DNA of 64,000 bases from Raphanus sativus. Its lineage: Eukaryota; Streptophyta; Magnoliopsida; Brassicales; Brassicaceae. Made by a program: the position numbers and the translations under genes. Of the stretch, positions 56,290-64,000 are shown one piece after another. The stretch covers positions 17,817,407 through 17,881,406 of the forward strand of contig NC_079515.1 of NCBI RefSeq assembly GCF_000801105.2, written 5' to 3'. The notes beneath the pieces were generated by a model. That model worked only from the letters and a program-made list of their open reading frames with translations, had not been told where the DNA came from and made no database searches. Each line of letters begins with the position of its first letter. Position 1 is the stretch's first letter.

Positions 56290-58509
56290 TGATTGTAAAA
56301 GATTATTTGATAGTAATATGTCATGATTAAAAATTAATATACTAAGAAAATAAAAAAAGAATTTTAAAATAATATTTAAAAATTATTTAATAGTAAAACT
56401 AATATTTAAAATTATTTAGTATTTATTTTTCTGGACAACTTTTTTAAAAAAATACTATATAAAAAGATTTATATTAATTTCCTTTTCTAAAATCCTAAAG
56501 AAAATATATTGAAAAAAAATATTTGATAGTAATTTCCCTCTTAAAAGTTTGACATGTGATAAAATATCTCATGATTAACAAAATATATAATAAAAATATT
56601 AAATGACATGTATTAATACTTTTTGATACTTTTTAGTTTTATGTTAATAACATGTATTAGAAAAACATGTTCAAAAGAGATGAAAATTACGAAATAAAAG
56701 AAGATAGAGAAAAAAATAATTTAGTAAATGACATTTCTTTAACAAAATTTAGAATAAAAATGTGCATTAAAAACTAGAGTAAAAAGAAAAATAATATTTT
56801 AATTAAAAAATTAATTTATTATTAAATAAACTATTTTATAAATATTTTTCTAAAGTATTTTAAAATAGAATTTATCTTAAAATTACTACTAAATATTTTA
56901 AAATTTAAATATATTATTTAATAATTTTGAAATATTTTTTTAGAAATTAATTTTATAGTTTCATAGTATATATATTTTAAATCATAAAATATTCTAATAA
57001 ATTTATTTACTTTAACATTCATGGTGTGACTTTAACATCTTTTTCTATATACAATATTTTGTAAAACACCATTGTCGGTATGTTTTACAAATTTGAAGTT
57101 CTCCAGTTGTAGTGACTCTTGATAGTGCGACATATAATTGTAAGACTGAACTTGACAAATAGACCAACTTTTTAAGCTTTGACCTTAGTTCTGGTTGATA
57201 GTCATTTCATAGAACACTCTTATAGAAAATTGAAGTCTTTTCATTTTGAAAGGTCATCTTGCATATGTAGGATTTCCACATAACTTCCGGTTAGGATTTC
57301 GGCATCAATATTCATATTGTATAGGCGAGTTATCCATAACACTATTCTATTGGAAAGTCTTCATTTTTTATTTAAATTCCTTAATAGCATGACCTAAAAC
57401 AATCCATTGGAAAATCGTTCTCTTTGATTTAAATTTCATAGTAGCATGATCTACAACAACATAACCAATTTTTATATGTTGATAAAAATAAACACACATA
57501 ATCATAATCACATATAAGCATAATAGTCACATTAACTTAGTCACAATACCATAACAGTTGGACAAAATATCCGTACATTTTGATTTTATCTGTTTCGATT
57601 TGAACCGAAATTTCAAATATATGTAACTCTACAAAGCAAAGAAAATACTTATATGCAATATCTGTAAGAAACGAAGCAAATAAAAAAATACTAATATTAT
57701 TAAGAATGAATATCTGATCTGATCCGTTATATGAATACATATACATGTATGTAAAGATGTATATGTATATAAATAATTTATATAAATATTATATTGTATA
57801 TAAGTTTTCTAGTACTTTTTAATAAATTTATTAAGTTATTTATTAGAATTTTAAAAGTAACAAATTTTTATTTTTGTAATAAAATGTTATTATTATTTTA
57901 TCTTATATTTGGAATTTATGATTTATTTACTAATTTTAATTTATTTTTGCGGATCGAATCGGATATCCGGTCGAAAATCTAAAATTATCTGAATATCCGG
58001 AGCACCGAATATTCGTGTGGCTACAGATCGAATTGGATCAAATAATTGATTATTATAACAAAATGGATCGGATTAGAATATCTCCAAAAATCCGGATATC
58101 CGATTCATGTTCACCACTACATCTATATGTTCAAACGGCTAAGTATAATTGTAACAATAACTAATGTATAACAGAATGAAAATTATATTCCTTTTAGAAA
58201 AAGTTCAACATCAGTTTAATGTGAAGATCGGGATATCTAATTATTTCCTCATGTGACACCAAAAAAAAAAAGATAACACGCGAAGATGTGAAAGAACATG
58301 TAAGAAAACTCACCAGATATTTTTCTTGCTCAATCCTGCAAAAAATTACTTTTTAAAACACAAATTGTTTTTATTATCTTCCTATATATTTTATCAATCA
58401 TAAGATATTTTAACAAATGTCAAAATTTTATAAGGAAATTAATATCAAATAATCTTTTACAATTATCTTTTTTGGATTTTGGAAAAAGGAAATTAGTATT
58501 AAATAAGAA
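56290..58509. repeat. Large direct repeat, copy 1 (about 2.2 kb)
   Basis: Nearly identical to 59336-61552 apart from single-base changes and small indels; offset about 3046-3050 bp. Contains a Helitron helicase remnant and an older nested MITE-like insert (about 57555-58116). Confidence 0.9.
57088..57440 (-). pseudogene. Helitron helicase (PIF1-like) C-terminal remnant, copy 1
   Basis: The minus-strand reading near 57088-57175 gives LVYLSSSVLQLYVALSRVTT, matching the GLYL-KPVFTHGQLYVALSRVT motif close to the end of Helitron helicases. Upstream (57190-57440) further helicase-like text is present in other frames (YICKMTF-like). Frameshifts and stops make it dead. Confidence 0.7.
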
Positions 58510-58647
58510 TATCTGATAGTAATTTTCCTTCTGATAGTAATATCTGATAGTATTAAATAAGGAAATTAGTATTAAGTTAGTATTAGCAAAAGATTATCTG
58601 ATAGTAATTTTCCTTCTAATATTGTTACATGTGTTAAAATATATAAT

Positions 58648-58917
58648 TAGGGGTGTTCAATCCGGATATCGGTTCGGTTTCGGTTCGGTTTTTCCGGTCT
58701 TTCGGTTTTTCGGTTAGTAAAATACAACTACCATTCTAAATCCATATTTACTTCGGTTCGGTTCGGTTTATATATACTGAACTATATCCAAATCCTACGG
58801 TTTTTAGGAAATTACATCCATTCGGTTTGTATGGTATATACCAAATCCAAACCATATTATCTATTTCGGTTCGGTTTGGTTCCGTACGGTTCGGTTTTAC
58901 CATATTGAACAGCCCTA
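58648..58917. mobile_element. hAT-type MITE, 270 bp, with 8-bp target duplication
   Basis: Terminal inverted repeats TAGGGGTGTTCAA and TTGAACAGCCCTA (one mismatch). The 8-bp TATATAAT at 58640-58647 is repeated perfectly at 58918-58925. The interior is made of CGGTTCGGTTT repeats. It lies in the spacer between the two large repeat copies. Confidence 0.88.
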
Positions 58918-59335
58918 TATATAATGATTGAAAATATATATGCTTAGATGATAAAAAATAATTTTGAACAAAAAATATTTTAAAAATTATTTAATTGCAA
59001 AATTTTTATTTTAAAAATTATTTAATAGCAAAAATATGATTTTGAAATTTTTATTTTTCAAAATCCTAAAAAAATACTTGAAAAATCATTAATTTAATAA
59101 TAATTTTCTTTTTCAAAAATCTCAATGAATATATAATTTTAAATACTATATTGAACTTGGTTCTTCAAAGTTATTAATTAACATGATAATTATATATTTA
59201 AAATTGTGATATCTATTAAACTATCTCATAATCAAAAATATATATACAACGATAATAATAAATGATTTTGGTTAAAAATAATTAGAAATAATATTTAATA
59301 GTAATTTTCCATTTTTAAAACCTTAAACAGAATAT

Positions 59336-61552
59336 AATTGTAAAAGATTATTTGTTAGTAATATGTGATGATTAAAAATTAATATACTAAGAAAATAAAA
59401 AACGAATTTTAAAATAATATTTAAAAATTATTTAATAGTAAAACTAATATTTAAAATTATTTAGTATTTATTTTTCTGGACAACTTTTTTTAAAAATACT
59501 ATATAAAAAGATTTATATTAATTTCCTTTTCTAAAATCCTAAAGAAAATATATTGTAAAAAAATATTTGATAGTAATTTCCCTCTTAAAAGTTTGACATG
59601 TGATAAAATATCTCATGATTAACAAAATATATAATAAAAATATTAAATGACATGTATTAATACTTTTTGATACTTTTTAGTTTTATGTTAATAACATGTA
59701 TTAGAAAAACATGTTCAAAAGAGATGAAAATTACGAAATAAAAGAAGATAGAGAAAAAAATAATTTAGTAAATGACATTTCTTTAACAAAATTTAGAATA
59801 AAAATGTGCATTAAAAACTAGAGTAAAAATAAAAATAATATTTTAATTAAAAAAATTAATTTATTATTAAATAAACTATATTACAAATATTTTTCTAAAG
59901 TATTTTAAAATAGAATTTATCTTAAAATTACTACTAAATATTTTAAAATTTAAATATATTATTTAATAATTTTGAAATATTTTTTTAGAAATTAATTTTA
60001 TAGTTTCATAGTATATATATTTTAAATCATAAAATATTCTAATAAATTTATTTACTTTAAAATTCATGGTGTGACTTTAACATCTTTTTCTATATACAAT
60101 ATTTTGTAAAACTTCATTGTCGGTATGTTTTACAAATTTGAAGTTCTCCAGTTGTAGTGACTCTTGATAGTGCGACATATAATTGTAAGACTGAACTTGA
60201 CAAATAGACCAACTTTTTAAGCTTTGACCTTAGTTCTGGTTGATAGTCATTTCATAGAACACTCTTATAGAATATTGAAGTCTTTTCATTTTGAAAGGTC
60301 ATCTTGCATATGTAGGATTTCCACATAACTTCCGGTTAGGATTTCGGCATCAATATTCATATTGTATAGGCGAGTTATCCATAACACTATTCTATTGGAA
60401 AGTCTTCATTTTTTATTTAAATTCCTTAATAGCATGACCTAAAACAATCCATTGGAAAATCGTTCTCTTTGATTTAAATTTCATAGTAGCATGATCTACA
60501 ACAACATAACCAATTTTTATATGTTGATAAAAATAAACACACATAATTATAATCATATATAAGCATAATAGTCACATTAACTTAGTCACAATACCATAAC
60601 AGTTGGACAAAATATCCGTAAAATTTTGATTTTATCTGTTTCGATTTGAACCGAAATTTCAAATATATGTAACTCTACAAAGCAAAGAAAATACTTATAT
60701 GCAATATCTGTAAGAAACGAAGCAAATAAAAAAATACTAATATTATTAAGAATGAATATCTGATCTGATCCGTTATATGAATACATATACATGTATGTAA
60801 AGACGTATATGTATATAAATAATTTATATAAATATTATATTGTATATAAGTTTTCTAGTACTTTTTAATAAATTTATTAAGTTATTTATTAGAATTTTAA
60901 AAGTAATAAATTTCTATTTTTGTAATAAAATGTTATTATTATTTTATCTTATATTTGGAATTTATGATTTATTTACTAATTTTAATTTATTTTTGCGGAT
61001 CAAATCGGATATCCGGTCGAAAATCTAAAATTATCTGAATATCCGGAGCACCGAATATTCGTGTGGCTACAGATCGAATTGGATCAAATAATTGATTATT
61101 ATAACAAAATGGATCGGATTAGAATATCTCCAAAAATCCGGATATCCGATTCATGTTCACCACTACATCTATATGTTCAAACGGCTAAGTATAATTGTAA
61201 CAATAACTAATGTATAACAGAATGACAATTATATTCCTTTTAGAAAAAGTTCAACATCAGTTTAATGTGAAGATCGGGATATCTAATTATTTCCTCATGT
61301 GACACCAAAAAAAAAGATAACACGCGAAGATGTGAAAGAACATGTAAGAAAACTCACCAGATATTTTTCTTGCTCAATCCTGCAAAAAATTACTTTTTAA
61401 AACACAAATTGTTTTTATTATCTTCCTATATATTTTATCAATCATAAGATATTTTAACAAATGTCAAAATTTTATAAGGAAATTAATATCAAATAATCTT
61501 TTACAATTATCTTTTTTGGATTTTGGAAAAAGGAAATTAGTATTAAATAAGT
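59336..61552. repeat. Large direct repeat, copy 2 (about 2.2 kb)
   Basis: See copy 1. Both borders are shared sequence: start ATTGTAAAAGATTATTTG and end GGAAATTAGTATTAAATAAG. Confidence 0.9.
60133..60486 (-). pseudogene. Helitron helicase C-terminal remnant, copy 2
   Basis: Same text as copy 1 (QLYVALSRVTTTGELQIC at 60133-60186), with the same frameshifts, so the decay predates the duplication. Confidence 0.7.
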
Positions 61553-62544
61553 TATTTTACAAACTTCTCTTCTTTAAGATTTGTAAAAAGGAAATTTTCT
61601 AAATATTACTATTAAATAATTTTAAAATTAAATTTTACAATTAAATATTTTTTAAAAGTAAATTTTACTATTAAATTAACGAAAATTATTTCTTCAATTT
61701 CTTTTAATTTTATTAGTATATATATTTTTAATCATGAGATATTCTAACACAACTTCAAAATATTAAGAGAAAAATTACTATCGAATAATATTTCTAAAAT
61801 AATATTATTAAGTAATTTTCAAATTTTCTTTTTACTCTTAAATAATTTCAAAATTCGTTTTTGTTTTTATTTTCTTAGTATATATTGTTTTATTCATGAT
61901 ATATTCTAAAACATGTCGCATTATTTAAAAAGGAAATTACTATTAAATATTATTTTGTTTAAGATTTTTAAAATGGAAATTTACTATATAATTAATTTCA
62001 CCAAAATTTGTTTTTATTATCTTATATATATTTTTAAAATTATGAAGTAGTTTAACACATATCACAATTTTAAATGTATAATTGTCATGTGTCACAATCA
62101 TGTTAATTAACAACTTTGAAGAACCAATTTTCCTATTAAGTAATTTTAGAATATTATTAAATATTTTAAAAATTTTACTTTTTACTATTAAATCAATTTT
62201 AAAACTAATTTATTTCAAAATTCATTTTTTTGTTATCTTAGTATATATATTTTATATCATTATGAATTTTAACCTCTTTAAAAATATTAAAAGGAAAATT
62301 ACTATCAAATAATTATTTGCAACTATGTTTTGTTTAGGATTTTAAAATGGAAAATTACTATTAGATATACTTACAATTACTTTTTAACAAAATTTGTTTT
62401 TGTTATTATCTTAATATATATTTTTAATTATAATATAGATTAACACATGTCGCAATCTTAAAAATTTTAATGACACGTGTCGCGATCATGTTAATTAGTA
62501 ACTTTGAAGAACCAAGCTTTATATAATAAGCTTTATATAATAAG
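61553..62544. other. AT-rich Helitron 5' region
   Basis: Repeated variants of the sequence AAATTACTATTAAATA and two copies of a GACACGTGTC-like or CATGTGTCACAATCATGTT block (62084 and 62472), both followed by TAACTTTGAAGAACCAA. No coding signal. A 16-bp tandem duplication (AAGCTTTATATAATAA) sits at the terminus. Confidence 0.5.
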
Positions 62545-62545
62545 A

Positions 62546-63125
62546 TTGGATAAACAGCAAACAAATTTGTGTATGTGTGTATATAACTTTTTATATAGGA
62601 TAATTATTAATTTATGATTTAATCAGACCATATATTTCCCTTAGAGTTTTCAAAATATTATTATTTTATTTTCTTATCGAGTTATGCCATATTTTATTTC
62701 GGCCCAACTTGAGACCGTAGAAATTTATTAATTTATTGTATTTATTAATTTATAGAGTTTCTACTGTTTATAATTTTAACAAAAAGAAAAAAAAACATAT
62801 ATAACACCATCTACTTTAGATAAAAAAACCATAGATTAAGAAAAAAATGTTTCTATTCTATTCTATATAAAACTTAAAGTTGTTATATATTGGTATGATA
62901 AATAAAATAAATAATTTTAATATACTTATTTTATTTTATGAAAATTTTGAGTTTGACATATGTATTTTTACTATATTATGATAAAAATATCTCCTTTATT
63001 GTATAATTTATACTGTATTGAAGTACTTTATATTATAAACAGATGTTATATTTTGGGAGCTATGTCATTTTACATATTTACATAGTATGGTTTGAATATA
63101 AAATTATTTAGTAACGAGGAACTTA
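62546..63125. other. AT-rich spacer
   Basis: No feature recognised apart from a further TTAATTTATAGAG motif near 62745. Confidence 0.4.
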
Positions 63126-63129
63126 GTAA

Positions 63130-63982
63130 GGCGAAACATGAGATGTGATAATTATTGCCCAAGGTGTAGAGAACCAGAAAAATCTGTAACCCATGCTATA
63201 TTATGTCTGCCTGCTCTACAAGCATGGACACTATCATCAACTCCAACGAGTCTGAATATCTTTCCAGTACCAGGCATCTACACGAATATGGATTTCCTGT
63301 TCCGACGGAAGAGCAGTATAATCGAGCCAGAACAAGATAGGGACCCTTATCTCTGGATAATCTGGTATATCTGGAAAGCTCGGAATGATAAACTCTTTAG
63401 AGGGATAGATAGGATCCTCTGGAACTACTGCGGTATGCTGAGAGTGAATGTCAGCCTTGGTTTAATGCAAACAAGATGATACCAACAGTACTACAAGGGA
63501 ACAATGACGATGAACCCCAAGTCATAAGCTTGGGTAATATTTGCTTGCTAGATGGATCCTGGATATCTCATGACCAATATAGTGGATGTGGATGGGTATG
63601 GATGGATAGTGGTGGGAACACTCAACTCATGGGAACACGAAATTTCCCTAGACGAGCATCAGCTCTACACTCGGAATTGGAAGCACTGCGATGGGCAATG
63701 GAGAATATGCTTCAACATTCGACATGCAAGAGCTTCGGAACAGACTGTAAAGAGCTGATTGCTATGATCAAGGAACCTCACGCTTGGCCAAGCTTTACAA
63801 CGGAATTGGAGAGGATAGAAACGCTACTGATATGCTTCCCGGACGTCCACATTTTTTATGTTCCTCGAGCGCGGAATCAGTTTTCAGACTTTTTAGCTAA
63901 AACAGTTAGATCTTTCCATAGGGATTTATGTTTTATTGGTTGTTCTATTCCGGTCTGGTTACCCAGACCACCTCAAGTTTGA
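63130..63982 (+). pseudogene. L1-type LINE 3' part: zf-RVT and RNase H domains
   Basis: A first frame (63138-63479) gives the zinc-binding zf-RVT block (CPRCREPEKSVTHAILCLPA) and the linker WIIWYIWKARNDKLFRG. A second frame (63476-63982) gives an RNase H domain with LLDGSWI (first D), ALHSELEALRWAME (E), GTDCKELI (second D) and VPRARNQFSDFLAK (last D). The catalytic residues are all present. The change of frame near 63476 is the only visible defect, but the reverse transcriptase and the rest are missing upstream, where AT-rich DNA begins abruptly. Confidence 0.85.
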
Positions 63983-64000
63983 GTAATAGAATAGCCGTTT

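Larger units (their letters stand above)
55932..62545 (-). mobile_element. Helitron-derived block, minus strand
   Basis: The right end is a convincing Helitron 5' terminus on the minus strand: TCTTATTATATAAAGC at 62545 with T at 62546, followed by GGTTCTTCAAAGTTACTAAT. A partial copy of this terminus in plus orientation occurs at 59155-59190. Two remnants of a Helitron helicase C-terminus lie inside. The left end is uncertain: CTAG at 55932 is followed by a single hairpin arm GGCACGGGTT, but the flanking base is G rather than A. Internal duplication and nested MITEs account for most of the length. Confidence 0.5.

Noticed and set aside
57537..61028. Short frames repeated in both large repeat copies as conserved genes
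   Set aside because: They are identical because of the segmental duplication, not selection, and are Phe/Ile/Tyr-rich translations of AT-rich DNA.

Overview
This window looks like nuclear DNA of a plant, most likely Brassicaceae and probably Brassica or a close relative. Three things point there: a ten-exon gene with GT-AG introns whose protein matches Arabidopsis ARPC2A, a short-intron and very AT-rich intergenic style, and transposon families typical of crucifers (Helitrons with CTRR hairpin ends, Ty1/copia and Athila-like Ty3/gypsy elements, MULEs with DUF1985, tRNA-derived SINEs). It is a gene-poor, transposon-dense region. Family names rest on recognised motifs, not on a database search.

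Layout. 1-9.5 kb: a minus-strand Helitron (5-1381), a decayed copia element on the plus strand (1382-3750), then a complete but coding-dead minus-strand copia element with 187-bp LTRs (4096-9508). 9.8-11.7 kb: intact ARPC2A (DIS2), the Arp2/3-complex subunit gene, 318 aa. 12-24 kb: a 269-bp CT microsatellite, a MULE N-terminal ORF, a tRNA-Val(AAC), two Helitron 3' ends, a decayed LINE, then an intact single-exon gene (23255-24007) that I read as RHS4-like (root-hair-specific) and that has two root-hair-element matches upstream. 24.4-27.5 kb: a tandem duplication whose second unit carries a Helitron, followed by a SINE with a perfect target-site duplication. 27.6-33.6 kb: LINE, DUF1985-MULE and hAT remnants with GAAGACTTC-rich repeats. 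34.8-43.3 kb: a deleted copia element butted against two Athila-like gypsy fragments in inverted orientation. 43.4-45.7 kb: a long-TIR foldback (MULE-like) element and AT-rich repeats. 46.0-47.2 kb: a small secreted cysteine-rich peptide gene with Stowaway-type MITEs beside it. 48.2-54.3 kb: two further copia 3' halves and a solo-type LTR, then a BIR-type receptor-kinase pseudogene. 55.9-62.5 kb: a Helitron-derived block with a roughly 2.2-kb segment present twice (about 3.05 kb apart). 63.1-64 kb: a LINE 3' part encoding zf-RVT and RNase H domains.

Functional content is small: ARPC2A (actin nucleation, trichome and pavement-cell shape), the RHS4-like gene, the cysteine-rich peptide and one tRNA. 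In Arabidopsis ARPC2A and RHS4 are near neighbours on chromosome 1, so the two genes here probably preserve an ancestral gene order stretched apart by about 11 kb of transposons. I found no CRISPR, operon or other novel multi-gene system; the most informative signals are transposon-history ones.
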